64,000 nt of DNA from Ottelia alismoides (taxonomy: Eukaryota; Streptophyta; Magnoliopsida; Alismatales; Hydrocharitaceae), in contig JAZKJV010009326.1 of assembly GCA_037367405.1 (NCBI GenBank), positions 1-64,000 on the forward strand, written 5' to 3'. Every line of letters begins with the position of its first letter. The stretch's first letter is position 1. The notes under the pieces are model-generated. The model saw only the letters and a program-made list of their open reading frames with translations. It was not told the DNA's origin and ran no database searches. A program made the position numbers and the translations under genes. Positions 10,316 through 22,070 of the stretch are shown in pieces.

Positions 10316-11273
10316 TAGACCTGGCCAAAGTGTCCGTCCCATCACGGGCCGGGTTGAATGGGACGTGGTTCTAAAATTCTCTGTCCAAGGCCCGGTCCCG
10401 TCCGGTCCACAGACTATATTTCATGGTCCAAGCTCAGTCCAGGTCTAGGTCGGACCGGACTGACTCATCGTCGAATGTAAAGTATTTTTATTAATTATTA
10501 AATCAAATTTATGAAGATAATTAAGTTTTTTTAGCATCATCTAATCAATCTAAATCCAAATAACCATAATATGTGTTATTTTGCATGTAAACTATAAAAT
10601 AAGAAGTAATATTGATAATGTAAAATAAAAATTTGAAGTATATTATATTAAATATATCTAAAATATAATTTCTAAACCTATATTTTTATACGTGCGGGTC
10701 CGATCGGGGTTTATGGCACATGTCCACAACCCGTCCAGTTTGATAGACTTGGCCAATGGGCCGGGGTGTCCCCGCCTAGCCCGTTCATGGACTGGGCTTG
10801 GACCAAGAAATTTCATGAATGGGTCGGCCCGGCCCGCTATTCATGTTGTCCATCAACTGGACGGGTCGTGGACATGTTCCATAAAATCCGGCCCGGCCCG
10901 ACCCACACGTTAAAAATTATATTTTAGATATATTTAGTATAATATACTTCAAGTTTTTATTTTACATTATCGATATTACATCTTATTTTATACTTTACAT
11001 GCAAAGTAACACATATTATGGTTATTTTGATTTAGAAAGATTAGATGATGCTAAAAAATTAATTATCTACATAAATTTTACTAAAAAATTAATAAAAAAT
11101 ATTTTACATCGTCCCATGAGGTGGTCCGGTCCGGCCATGCCTAGACCTGACCCAGGCTTGGGCCATGAAGTATGGTCGATGGACCGGTCTGAGCCAAGCC
11201 TTAGACATGGAGTTTTAAAATCCTAGCCCATTCAGTTCGATCAATAGTCCGACCCGCACTTTGGCTAAGTCTA
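10316..11273. mobile_element. hAT-like foldback element, non-autonomous
   Basis: Ends TAGACCTGGCCAAAGTG and, inverted, TAGACTTAGCCAAAGTG. The arms pair far inward: the AT-rich blocks at 10480-10680 return inverted at 10910-11110. The centre is rich in GGCCCGG/CCGGCCC motifs. Flanking actgtgga and cccgtgga agree at six of eight bases, fitting an old 8-bp hAT duplication. No transposase is encoded. Confidence 0.7.
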
Positions 11274-11459
11274 CCCGTGGATCAAACACAGGCCTGAATA
11301 GCTTTTAGGTTAAATAAATCCAAGGTCTCTGCCTCGGTCTTCTCTTTTTGCATCATAATCTAATGGTGAACAATCTAATGGCACTGTTTGTCACGGAAGG
11401 ATGAAATAATAATATCGTTTTGTCTGTTGTTGGAGTAATGTCCCGTTCCGGTTTTGTTC

Positions 11460-11780
11460 TTAAAGTTCTCCGAGAGAGAATGAGGAAATCTTCAGCCGAC
11501 AATAACTGAAGGCATGAAGGGTTGGTAATGAACGGGAAAAAAAGGAGGAAATATGGATATCCTCAGATGTCTCGAAGCTGAGGCATATGGAAGAATTGGG
11601 ATTCCACGAGAACTGTACATCAAGATAGATAATGATACAGACTGCGTTCATTTTGGCCACATGTGCAAATGACTCTAGTCTATCCCAAACTTCTTACTGT
11701 ACTCACGTGCAACTAATTGTGCTTTGAATCTGTTCACTATCCCATCAGAATTATACTTGATTGTGTAGACCAATTTCAAT
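11460..11780 (-). pseudogene. Ty1/copia reverse-transcriptase remnant
   Basis: The minus strand from about 11780 encodes VYTIKYNSDGIV, NRFKAQLVAR and KFGID, the copia RT N-terminal block, with a Trp lost just before it. It then meets a stop and resumes as AKMN.V..II..L.VQFSW, which aligns with the next copia block, and later CRLK.S...L.ELK. At least one stop and one frame change are present. It is a short fragment with no visible LTRs. Confidence 0.65.
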
Positions 11781-12529
11781 GAATGCTCTCTCTCTCTGTA
11801 CTTCTTACTGTACTTGCTCTTCCGTACACTTACATCAATGAATGCTCTCTCTCTCTCTCTACACGTCCATTCTCTCTATCTCTCATGTGGCTGTCCACCA
11901 TGGATGCCCTAGAGAGATCCTCCATCGCCGCAACGTCGTCGTTATGTTGCCCGATCGTTTGCTCGTAGATCTCCGTCTACTTCGGCGTGCCTTGCTCGTG
12001 AAGAAGACGTCGTATCTCGTTTGTCGAGATCAGGAGATCCGTGGCTTGGATCATCAACATGAATTGCGAGGAGCACGCGATTCATCCCCACGCTCGCAAG
12101 CGTCTCCTCCGTCGGATCGAACTTGAGACAGGAGGTCTCTTTGTTTAGAGACTCGATTGCAACCACGCTTCAAGAGGTAATCCTATTACTTGTTTGTGGT
12201 TTAGACGAAACGATCCGAGAAGTGTTCTTGGATCATGTAGTTTCGTCACATAGAAAATTTTTAATTTCCGCTGCATCGAGCAACTAGTGCGACTAGTCGC
12301 TCACGATCGCATTCGATGCGATCATCACGCTTTTGTGATGCGCTTGAGGATTTTTCCCGTATCCTTCAGGAGGAAGTCAGGCGGAGAGGGAGGGCAAGAG
12401 CTAAGATAAGAGGTAGAATAGAAATGAGGAGAGATTAATGGTTCAATCGTTCTGTTTAATAGAATATGTGCTACAATATGAGACCCAATGTAATCACATA
12501 ATGAGGCGTCAAATTGCCCGCTTCAAATT
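11781..12529. other. Unassigned segment, possibly retrotransposon LTR-like
   Basis: CT-repeats (11785-11880) are followed by GC-richer sequence and a 'tttccgctgc' block near 12268 that resembles the 3' part of many copia LTRs. No matching second copy or PBS is visible here, so the call is a guess. Overlapping ORFs in both strands show no recognisable product. Confidence 0.2.
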
Positions 12530-12652
12530 AGTGGTCGCATATTTACCTATGCGACCACTAGTTGTGGGAATGTGCTTCCATTAGCTATTGTGATCCCAAA
12601 TCCACTACTAGTGGTCGCCAGTTAGTGCTAGTAAAACAACACATTTCTTATA
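12530..12652. mobile_element. CACTA (En/Spm) transposon terminus
   Basis: The segment ends ...ACACATTTCTTATAGTG, the inverse of CACTATAAGAAATGTG, a CACTA-type end. Subterminal repeats TAGTGGTCGC/GCGACCACTA occur at about 12521-12530, 12554-12563 and 12609-12617, as is usual for this superfamily. The other end was not found, so the element is partial or the call covers only its tail. The base after it resumes LINE coding sequence. Confidence 0.6.
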
Positions 12653-15085
12653 GTGATTTGCTACCCCAAAGAGAATGATGGTTGGAGCATTATTGACTTA
12701 CAAAACTTCAAAAACTCCCCCTTAACGAAAATTTCATTTTTCATCATAGATCGTAAGAAACCTTGGGTTTTTGAGTTTTTAGTAGGGGTGCACACGGATC
12801 GAATAAAATCCGTAACCCGATCCAATCTGATGCTATTGGATTGGATTGGTTTGGTTTTATCATTCTAATGGATCGGATCGGATTGGAATTTTTGAAATCC
12901 GTTAAGTATGGATTGGATCGGATCTTTACCAAAATCCGATCCAATCCAATCCGTTAACACACATGCGTGCATATAGATACATGCAAACATAAATTCATAC
13001 ATAAATACATACATACATACATACATACATAATATCTATGCGCACCTATTTCGAATTCTCTCTAAGGACATAATCAATGTCATTCACACATTTTTTTCAT
13101 ATCAATCTTGGATATAAGTCCTCTTGATATCACCCTTTCTTCTCTCTTGAAAGACAAATGTTAAATCTCCAAAATAATAAAGTGTGCATATAACTTGTAA
13201 AATTATAAATCCATTTTCCGTTGTTCCTCTCACAGTTCCCTCTCTCTCATTTCACTATTGGCCAACAAAATTTGTCCCGATTCCCTCTTAGTCCATTTCG
13301 ATGATGCCCCCCTCTTGCACAATGTTATTCCTCCCCAAAAAATTTTATCATGCCCCCTTCCCCGCGATGTCGTCACCTGTCTCAAACAACATAATCCCCT
13401 CCCAGGCGATACCATTTGGCTCCCATATGGCGCCACTCTTCTTATCTTCGTTAAAAGATAATAGATTTGGGATATGTGCTGGATACATTTGTTAAATATT
13501 TTTATTACATTTTCAACTTACATATTACTTGCTCTAGATTGCAATCTTATTTTAGTGATTGGATCAATAACATACACCCATCTAAGAAGAAATGAGCATT
13601 ATTTTAATTCATTTCATTTTTAATTTGATATATATTTTTTATTCACGTTTTCATATAATTTGCATATTTTGACTATAGATATAATATTACAAATAAATTT
13701 CAGTTCAAGTCCATTTTAAATGAGAAGAATGATGCTTAATTGGTTGGCTATATTTAAGTTATTTTTGTCTTGCATACTCAATCGAGTATGAATGTTCTAC
13801 GATTCTCATTTTTAATGGTATATTATAAAGCCTTGAAGGATGTTCTTGTGAGTGATTGGATTTCGCATAACTTAATATTCTAAGTCAATCATGGACCTCA
13901 TCAATATCCGATCACAAAGATCACATTTTTTATATATCTAACTTCTCTTTGTATCCTTATTTGAACTTATATTATTTTATTGGAATCATTTATAGAAACC
14001 AGTTGCAAAAAACAAACTACCGCATTATTTTTATTAATGGATTAATGGAATTCTTCAACTTTAACTTGTATATATTTTTTCCTTTTCTTTACTTCTAGTC
14101 ATATAATCAATTTTTAAGTCATTATTCGGATGTTCAATGGCTAGTTTGCTGTAAAGTATAGACATGTAAAGTAGATTATTAGACGGGAAATTGTAAGTAT
14201 AAAATCCGAACCAATCCGATCCAATCCGTAATCCGATGGATTGGATCGGATTGGATTTAGAAATCTAATGGATTGGATTGGATTCGAAAAAGCAAAAATC
14301 CATTAATGTTGGGTTGGATACGGACTAAACTAAAATCCGAATCATTCCGATCCATGTGCACCCCGAGTTTTTAGTGTGTACTATTATAGAGGTGGGCCTA
14401 TTGTTTCGCAAGACCTTAGATGGAAAGTTGGTGCCCCAGACCGGAAGGACATCTCCAAGAGTTCTTTGAGGCTTCGTTTTGTTATAAGTAAAAATCTTGG
14501 TGATGGAAATCTGTCCTCCCTTTGGAGTGACAAGCTTCTGGGAAGCCCTCCACTAAAGGAGGAGTTCCCGTACATTTGGGAGTTGACCCGAAACAAATGC
14601 ACTTCGGTAAAACAAGGGCAAAATTCATAGGGAGTTAGAAATATTTGGTTCAAAAGGTTGCATGATAGAGCACCAATTGGGCCCTATTGTAGTCTCAAAA
14701 TAAGGCTGGACAGTATTGCATCTGTGATTGGAAATACATATTCGGACTTTTGCTCCTTTCCGTCCATATTATCTTTTGCAACTTTTTCTGTAAAAAAAAA
14801 TTGATATATAAGCTTCTTGTATCTGACGGTATCAGCTCATCTCTCCACAAAAAAGCTTTGGTCAAATATTTTTGACCCTAGAATATCTTACCTTCTTGTG
14901 GTTATTGGCGCACAACAAAATCTATACACAAGACCTATTATACAAAATGAATATTTATTCTGTTAATTCCTGCTTTCTTTGTCACCGCGACAACGAAAAC
15001 TACACTCACCTCTTCAAAAAAATGCCTTGTAACTCAATGTATTATGCGAAGGGCGACATCACGTGGACAACCTTTTTCTTATGAA
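12653..15085 (+). pseudogene. LINE (L1-type) ORF2 C-terminal remnant, interrupted
   Basis: Plus-strand fragments encode CYPKENDGWSIIDLQN (12656-12703), the plant L1 'LPKEEGGLGIIDL' block; then, past a hAT insertion, GDGNLSSLWSDKLLG with PPLKEEFP (about 14501-14570); then LWLLAHNKIYTQDLL with CFLCHRDNENYTHLF (about 14896-15020), the zf-RVT cysteine/histidine region. Frameshifts and stops separate them. The 5' part is cut by the CACTA terminus at 12652. Confidence 0.65.
12783..14364. mobile_element. hAT-like non-autonomous element inside the LINE
   Basis: Ends TAGGGGTGCACACGGATCG and, inverted, CGGGGTGCACATGGATCGG. Subterminal ggattggatcgg repeats lie at both ends in opposite orientation. The 10-bp sequence gagtttttag directly flanks both sides (12773-12782 and 14365-14374), consistent with an 8-bp hAT duplication within it. 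No transposase ORF. A (cata)n run lies at about 12998-13030. Confidence 0.85.
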
Positions 15086-15424
15086 GATTTCTCCGGCTAC
15101 AATTTTATTTCGATAAACCTTGGCAACATTTTACAATGAGGGCATCGATTTGATGGTTGATTTGGAATGCCTGATGCAGGAATGCAAGCGATTGTATACC
15201 GGTATCGATAGAGAAAATAATTGCAGTACAAGTTTGCTTGGTGCGTTTAGGCTTTAGCTTACCATTAACAGAGAGCTATTTTGCCAATCCTTAAAAATCA
15301 GAACTTTTAACGCTTATCTATTCTTTTGACGGGATCTTCTATATTCTGGTGCTACTTTTCAGATCTGAAAGTGGAAGATGCCAGGAAATCGACTCCTAAG
15401 ACTGCAAAGAGCCCCTCCAAGGGC

Positions 15425-16010
15425 AAAGAGATCCTCTGCTGTGGTGTTTTGCTGCTGTATTTGCATGAGTCGTTCGATCATGATTGAGTGATTCACACGA
15501 TTTTGTACGGTACGAGCCTACAAAAAGTGCAAAATCATGAGAACCGCTCGATCAAGATCGAGCAGCACACACGCCTACAATAAACTCTGCTGCCCTCCCC
15601 CCTACAGCAGACGATCCGTCCCCCCTTCGAGGGTGGTGACAGCAAGAAATCGCCTCCTGCGTATCGCTGAGTTTTGGGCTTTATTAGCCTTGTTTGTTCT
15701 GGTGCCCTACACGGTGGTGCCTCCTTAGGATGTGGAGGGATTTTGTTTGTCTTATGAGTTTCTGTGGTCGTTGCTTTTGTTTGGACTGAACTTCAGATTG
15801 TGGTTGTTTTGTGAAAGAAAGGATCTTCTGCTATGGTGTAGTGCATGTTGTAATCGTGGGAATCGCTCGATCTTGATCTAGCGGTTCACACAATTTTGTA
15901 CGATACACAGATCCACAAAAAGTCTAAAATTGTGCAAACCGCTAGATCAATATCGAGCGGTTCCCATGACCACAGCAAATTCTGCTACATTTTGGCCCAC
16001 ATCAGACAAT
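15425..16010. repeat. Twin palindromic repeats about 0.4 kb apart
   Basis: Two copies of a roughly 200-bp unit (about 15425-15630 and 15825-16010). Each is a near-palindrome: CGATC-rich arms (GCTCGATCAAGATCGAGC type) surround ATTTTGTACG...ACAAAAAGT, and each is flanked by CTGCTGTGG/CAGCA motifs. Copies differ by many substitutions. No ORF support. Confidence 0.6.
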
Positions 16011-16796
16011 CCGGTTCAGTTTTGTGGAGAGTGACTCTTTTGCTGTGCGTGTGATTGCTCCTGTGCAGTTGGCCACTTGCTATTTGTTTTTGTAACCTTA
16101 AACTCCTCTGTGGTTTGATGAATGGATTCTCGTGATCGTTTTTTTCTAAATAAACAGATTTGGGCCACCTAACGGAGGACTTTATTTTGGCATCCTCTTT
16201 TTGTGATCTTATCATTAGATCTTTGTATGCTTATGAATTTTCCTATTTTCTTCTTTTGGTCTATGTCCGGGTGAACTTACCAATCGTACAAAATACCGAG
16301 CTCCCAGTTGGTTTTGTTATTTGGAACTCTTTTGATGCATAGGTCTCTTTTGATTGAATGAATCCTGATCTAAAAAAAGGAAGTATTGTAGAATTCGTAA
16401 TACTAGAGGACTTTTATTCGAGGAAGATGCATATCAACGTTGGGGATGCATTCCTTCGCCTTCCAATGCACTAATCACGTTGAATATGACGTCTTATATG
16501 GTGGAAGATGACCGGGAGATTTTGATGCTTCCTTATCAAACCACTGTTTGCACAAACATGAGTTTGCATATATATACCCATAAAACTTAAAGATCACGAC
16601 ATAAGGAGAAATCATTCAATTTATAGTTACCCCATACTGAAACGCGCATGTATGTTCTGATTCTCTTAGGAAGAAGACTTGCAATCATAAACACGTATGA
16701 AACATAATGGTTATGGCTCCTCTCAACTTCGAAGATATCGATACAACTGACAAGAGATGTAAAAATAAAAGTCTTCTCAGCCGATTTCGAATAGTA
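16011..16796. other. Spacer downstream of the WAT1-related gene
   Basis: No recognised gene. An A-run after aatcctgatct near 16372 could be a LINE 3' tail. The part nearest 16797 should hold the 3'UTR of the WAT1-related gene. Confidence 0.3.
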
Positions 16797-19700
16797 TCAG
16801 ACGGGGGGCGCCTTATGAACGTCATCGGTCACCGTCTCCTCTTCCTTCTCTTCTTCGTGGGGTTTGACCTGGACATCCTCGGTCTCCTTGGTCTTCGCCC
16901 ATAGAAGAAGATAGAGCCCAAAGATAATGAGGATAGAGCCCAAGACACTGTACGATAAATGTAAGAAGTTCAGAAATTTTAATCGACAATTGAGTAATGC
17001 AACCTGTCAGAAACCGGTAATTAGGATAAATGTAGTTGCATGCATTATATATTTACCTTCCTAAGTACAGTGGATCATGCAGCAGACATAAGTCTATGAT
17101 GCCTGCGAACATCTGCACGAGAGGGCTGAAGACGGAGGGGAAGACCGGACCTCTCTCTGCGACGCACCACGTCATTGCGAGGAAGCCGAATGCTGAGTTA
17201 ATCAAACCCTTCAAGAATTTCCATTACATATTGTTACTATTTCACAATTCACGAATTAGCAAATTTCCATTACTTGATCTAGGGTTTAAGGAAATTCTAT
17301 TCATGTGAGCCTTTAATTACTATAAAAAATTATAGGTTTCGCTCACCGAGTATATGACCGTGATGATCTCTATCCTTCCCTTAAGTGTAGAGAGAGGAAT
17401 AGACCTCTGGGTGGCGAGCATGAGCGCTGCCGCCTGGAAGAAGCCGAGGAAGAACATGAGTGCATTGCTAGTATATATAGCCGGGTATATCTTCGATATC
17501 TTGGACTGGATGAGGAACCACGCCGTCCAGCAGAGGCAGCAAGCCAGCAGCAGTAGTGACCCTATGATCCACTTCCCCGCCTTGTCGTTGCCGCTGTCCA
17601 CTGGCGAATGCCGTGCATCGTGAACCGTTGTCTGCAGCCGTGGCGGATTCTTCAGCAGCGCTCCTCTGTAGAAGATGAGCACGGCCACACCGGCAACGCA
17701 GATCAAGGAAGCCACCACCTTGGCCTTACCGATGATGCTCTTCAAGTTGACCTTCTCGACCCTGTGGACCATTGTGTTAATGAAGATGCGAACAAATGGA
17801 ATTAATGCATATATGAATAAAAAAGGCACATGCTTTGCATAAACATGAAGAATATAACGTGATTGTGATGTTAATATTGGAAGTAATGCGGATTGAATTC
17901 CACGTTTTTATGATGGTATAAAGCATAAGAACACCGTAACGAAGAAGAGCTGTGCATGGAAAGCTGTTAGGTGGGCTCTGTTGAATAGGATTCTTGACTG
18001 CCTTCTATGAACGCTATTTAGATTAGTTATGTTCCCCCACCATGTTGAGGAAATCTGTCCTTGCTGTCCAAGTCGATTGCACTCATGGTCCTAAGACTAA
18101 ATAGTTTGGACCAATGGACGAACACTTTTGGAATAATACAACTTTGGAAACTGCAATAAGTTGCGGAGGGGAAAAGAGAAGAAGGTGGGAAAGGGAAAAA
18201 GCGAAATAGTTGGAATAAACTAAATATTCTTTGTAACATTCAGTCTGGTTTATTAGAAGGCAGGGTAAGTCTGCTGTTACAGATAATATGCATCGCGTTA
18301 CCGATAATATTTATCCAGAAGATGCTAACGACATATAAAAAATTATACCATCTCAGACACTGTCTAATTTTTCCTCCCCCATTCTTTTGTATGAATCAGT
18401 ACTTTCTCTGTAAAACAGGATAAGATTCGAGCGTCGGCTCCAGATAGCTCATGCAAAGCATGCGATACATATGGAATTAGTATATTCATGAACGAGTTGG
18501 GGAGGTTGTTGGGCATTGGAATTGCTTTTCCCGGTACACAAGGAAGAATATTAATTGCTGGATCGTGAAAGGCAAACAGATCCATGCTATTTTTATTTCT
18601 TGGTCTCTCGGCTTTGCTTCCATGACTATGATAACGTCCAAATGGCATGATATCTAAGTTCCTTATCCAAACAAACGCACTATGTATCCCAATCGAATTC
18701 CAGAAAATAGTTTATAGTGGTATGGAGTGCAACACAATCAATGACCAGAAATACGCATGCGGTTGTTGTAATCACAGAAGCGTCATCAAGTAGCATGGCT
18801 GTTAGAATACGATCAGGTGGACGTCGATTTGAATCCCTTCCCCTTGGCAACATGATTCATTACTATATATATAATGTTAAAAGGAGCGGATCAATATTAA
18901 TTAAATCCAGGTTTAAGCGGTCCCTTCGAACTGTAGAAGTAGCTGCCTTTAGTAAAAGACGCCAAATTCTTGTATTATTCTCCTTAATATCGAATGCGCC
19001 AACCACCCGTGATGTGCATGTATTTGACGATGCATTCAGATACTTCTTAGTACCAAATATTTAAAAATTTCTGCAGCTTTTAAACATAGATTTGGGTGGA
19101 TGAGGCCATTCCTACTGTATTGGATTGGAAAAATAGATTCAAAAACGGCAATTTTTATCTCGCGAGCTTTATATTTGTGCGATAATGCATGGAAGATGAA
19201 TTGCAGGAAATTTTTTGATGAGCTATATATGTAATGTGGTGTTGGTGAAGTAACGTGTACTGGACAATATATATTGCATCAAGACAAACAGCGAATAATG
19301 ATGTTTCATGTGTAGTTATGCATGTTTTGCTGGATATAACTAATACTAATTATGGCGTTAATATTTCTGCTAAATACAACATAATCATTACAGAACAGTT
19401 GTACACGTAATAATGAAGCCGTCCTGTTCACATCCCACGCTAATACAGCCCCGAAGATTTTCGAAGATTCGACGTTACCACATCACTCCCGCTACAGAGA
19501 TTGCGTGGGAGGACCCCATAATAAACTTTTTTCTAATAAAATATATAATAAAATGCATAGACAGTAGATGGAGAGGGTGATGTACCGGATGGATACTGCG
19601 GCCAAGAAGGTGAGCACCGGCATCAAATTGAGAAACGCGCACGAGAACGTCGCTGATGTGTACTGCAGCCCGATGTAGAACAGGTACTGCGCCAGTGATC

Positions 19701-20090
19701 CACTGCAATAAAATAAACATTACAATGACGTAAATTTAAAACAATTGACAAGATCATAACATGAATTTAAATAGTTAACTTACCCAATCAGCGCATTAAC
19801 AAATATGTAGATGAAGATCCTCCAAGTGAGCTTCGGCCGGCTCTTCCTGCAGAAATCCAATGTCGTCAGTAAGCTGAACATAGCGTGCTCCGACGCGGCA
19901 CCATCTGGTCGTACCTCTCCTTGAAGTAGGCTATGGGAGCCAGGAAGACGGCCGCGATGAGCTGCCTGGCGGTGACAAGAAGCATGCCGTTGAGCCCGTC
20001 CTCGAGGGACTTCTCGACGAGGCCGTTGCCGATACCGAAAGTGAAGGAGACCGTCAGCATCACGAACACCGGCGCCCAATTCTGCTCCAT
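16797..20090 (-). CDS. WAT1-related protein (EamA/nodulin MtN21-type transporter)
   Basis: Multi-pass membrane transporter of the plant drug/metabolite family; Arabidopsis WAT1 is a vacuolar auxin transporter, but the substrate here is unknown. Six exons: 20090-19915, 19846-19784, 19702-19586, 17761-17347, 17208-17057, 16947-16797. They total 1074 nt, 357 codons plus TGA. Every junction is GT-AG (donors GTACGA, GTAAGT, GTACAT, GTGAGC, GTAAAT) and phases agree throughout. The start MEQNWAPVFVML opens the first helix. The first EamA repeat spans about residues 10-135 (RPKLTWR, YTSATFSCAFLNLMPVLTF). The second spans about 175-310 (WCVAERGPVF, FSPLVQ, LHDPLYLGS, LGSILIIFGLYLLLW). An acidic tail, about 30 residues, is cytosolic-like. 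Length matches the family. Intron 3 is long (1.8 kb). It appears intact and is the only likely host gene here. Confidence 0.93.
17762..19585 (-). other. Long intron 3 of the WAT1-related gene
   Basis: 1.8 kb between donor ATCCG|GTACAT and acceptor CACAG|GGTCG. No ORF in it is convincing. A plus-strand stretch near 18791-18836 has tRNA-like A-box (TAGCATGGCTG) and B-box (GATTTGAATCC) sequences, but too close together for a tRNA; a SINE remnant is possible. Confidence 0.6.
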
Positions 20091-20128
20091 CTGGTATAGT
20101 TTGCGTTCAGGTCACTTGGCTCTGCCGG

Positions 20129-20140
20129 TCTTATATACAT
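20129..20140 (-). promoter_or_regulatory. TATA box of the WAT1-related gene
   Basis: The minus strand reads TATATAAG at about 20137-20130, 40 bp above the ATG, giving a short leader near 20105. No further elements are claimed. Confidence 0.6.
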
Positions 20141-20160
20141 ATGCTGCCATGCGTGCTTAA

Positions 20161-20845
20161 ATAGGATGGACGGCCTTTCTTGGTTTCGTAATTATGGTCG
20201 CATGGGTTTAATTAATTAATGGTTGGCGAATTTGGAATGTCATATTAATACAGCTTTGCATCTTTTATAATGGGCAAATTGGAGAGGGGGTGCTGTCGAA
20301 TAAAAGGGGCATCATCATGTGGGATCTATCGCCGTCCATGGAAGCGCCACTAGCTGTTCCATGGGGTTCTTCATGTGATATTGCGCACCCGATGCTCGAT
20401 CTTCACGTCGTGGGAAAATCACATGTGATGTTGGTGGTTCGTATCGTATGGATCCGGAAGGTCTCTGATTCAATATTGTTAGGTTATTTTACGATTCTGG
20501 AGTTTGGTAATTTCATCATTTCTGTAGACGTGGAAAGCACCTTTAGACTTTCGTGGTTTGGTCCACTCCGTCTCGAGTTGATCCAAGTTGAACTGTCTTC
20601 GGCACGGCTTGTAATTAACTTCGTGGATGCGTCTTTTGGATTGAAGTACTGTATTATATGCGTACGTAGTTGTAGAAATACGGACTATGAACATTATACG
20701 CCAATAGAATTGGTGGGTAGCGCTCTGTTAATCTTTACCAAATGAAGTTCTTCGCAAGGTTTTCCAAGATTAAGCTATATATTACTAAATTTTAATCGTC
20801 TTGATTATTGTGTGATACAAGTTTTCTTTCATCACGTGTATAAAG

Positions 20846-20849
<4 letters not shown>
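20161..20849. other. Upstream region of the WAT1-related gene
   Basis: Non-repetitive sequence. A 151-codon plus-strand ORF (20290-20745) has no recognisable domain and no promoter support, so it is not called as a gene. Confidence 0.35.

Positions 20850-20901
<52 letters not shown>
20850..20901. repeat. (TA)n microsatellite
   Basis: Uninterrupted ta repeat directly bordering the next MITE. Confidence 0.95.
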
Positions 20902-20903
<2 letters not shown>

Positions 20904-20905
<2 letters not shown>

Positions 20906-21066
20906 GGGATGATCCTGTGAGAGCTAAAATTGGTGAGAGTATGAAGGAATGATTCTGGATCACAAGATTCAACTAGGAGAGAGAAGACCAGGAGAGAGAA
21001 GACAGGATCTTGTGGTCCAAAATCACTCCTCTCATGCTCTCACCAATGGCTCTCACAGGATCACCC

Positions 21067-21069
<3 letters not shown>
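20904..21069. mobile_element. MITE, GATCCTGTGAGAGC family, copy 1
   Basis: A 166-bp near-palindrome. The left arm GATCCTGTGAGAGC plus GGTGAGAG returns inverted at the right as CTCTCACC and GCTCTCACAGGATC. (TA)n lies on both sides. Relatives occur at 21515, 59771, 59942 and 60155. Confidence 0.8.
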
Positions 21070-21100
<31 letters not shown>

Positions 21101-21102
<2 letters not shown>

Positions 21103-21470
21103 GGTTGGGGAAGCTGCACTGGTACACCCGGGCATTTTTTTCATTGGTTTTTTTTGTTTTTGAAATGAAACCTATGGGGATTTAAATCACCATATATCAC
21201 CATGATATCATACCAATTTCAACTAAATTCGACATTTCTATCATCTCCATCAAGGCTATGATATTTTAACGGTTTCAGAATTATTGAAATTGACCATATC
21301 TAGATGGGCATGCTAGGAGTGTTTGTTTTGCATGAAATTTGAAACACATATTCTTGTCAATAAACTAAGTAAATCTGCATAAGTTTTTTTCAAAAAAATA
21401 AAAAATCAATAAAAAAAATGGTCGGGTGTAGCTAGTTAGCTGCACCCGCCAGTGCATACTCCCTTTTCCC
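21101..21470. mobile_element. (TA)n-bounded short inverted-repeat element
   Basis: About 370 bp between two (TA)n runs. GCTGCACTGGTACACCCGGG near the left edge is echoed inverted by GCTGCACCCGCCAGTGCA at the right edge. No ORF. Confidence 0.5.
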
Positions 21471-21506
<36 letters not shown>

Positions 21507-21514
21507 AAGGGAGA

Positions 21515-22070
21515 GAGATGGGATCGATATTGTGAGAACCAAAATCTGTGACAGCATTAGAGTAATGATTCTGGACCACTAAAATTTGTCATCTCTCTCA
21601 TTGATTGCAGGATGAGAGAGAATAGCCTAATCTGGTGGTCTAGATTCACTGCTCTCATGCTCTTAGGGTGTGTTCGGTACGCAAGTTAGGGCGGGTTAAA
21701 CTTATAGAGGGTAATCCGTTTTTATGTTTTGGTGTTTGGATAGAGGGTTAAACTAGGGGTGTGTTTGAAGTGAGTTTGTTCTGATATGATTGTATTGAAG
21801 TTTGGAAAAGTGTGTAGTTATTGTGATGTGATAGTATTTAAGTTTAGAAGAATGAGTAGAAGTGTAGTAGTTTATAGTTTTTATATGATATGATGGTTTA
21901 ATATATTATTTTTCTATGGAATTGATAAAAAGAATTAATTGATATAATGTATTAAAAAGAGAAAAAGTGGGATCCACATAGAAAGGACAAGAAGTGGGTT
22001 ACAGGGGATAAACTCCCCAGTCATCCGAACGCCCCCTTGTAGATTTTAGCTCCCATAAGATCAACCCTCT
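21515..22070. mobile_element. MITE, GATCCTGTGAGAGC family, copy 2, interrupted
   Basis: The left arm (ATTGTGAGAACC...GATTCTGGACCACTA) runs to about 21663. The right remainder (GCTCCCATAAGATCAACCCTC) lies at 22048-22070. The two parts are separated by a second MITE. (TA)n or GA-repeat borders are present. Confidence 0.7.
21664..22037. mobile_element. Nested MITE with GGGTGTGTTCGG ends
   Basis: About 370 bp with left end GGGTGTGTTCGG and right end, inverted, GGGGGCGTTCGG. A second GGGGTGTGTTTGAAGTGAG start lies inside at about 21757, suggesting another layer. Inserted in the MITE above. Confidence 0.6.

Noticed and set aside
18780..18850. Possible tRNA gene in intron 3
   Set aside because: A-box and B-box-like sequences are only about 34 bp apart, too close, and no acceptor stem pairs.
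20290..20745. 151-codon plus-strand ORF upstream of the WAT1-related gene
   Set aside because: No domain, no TATA or splice context, and no coding bias that I can see.
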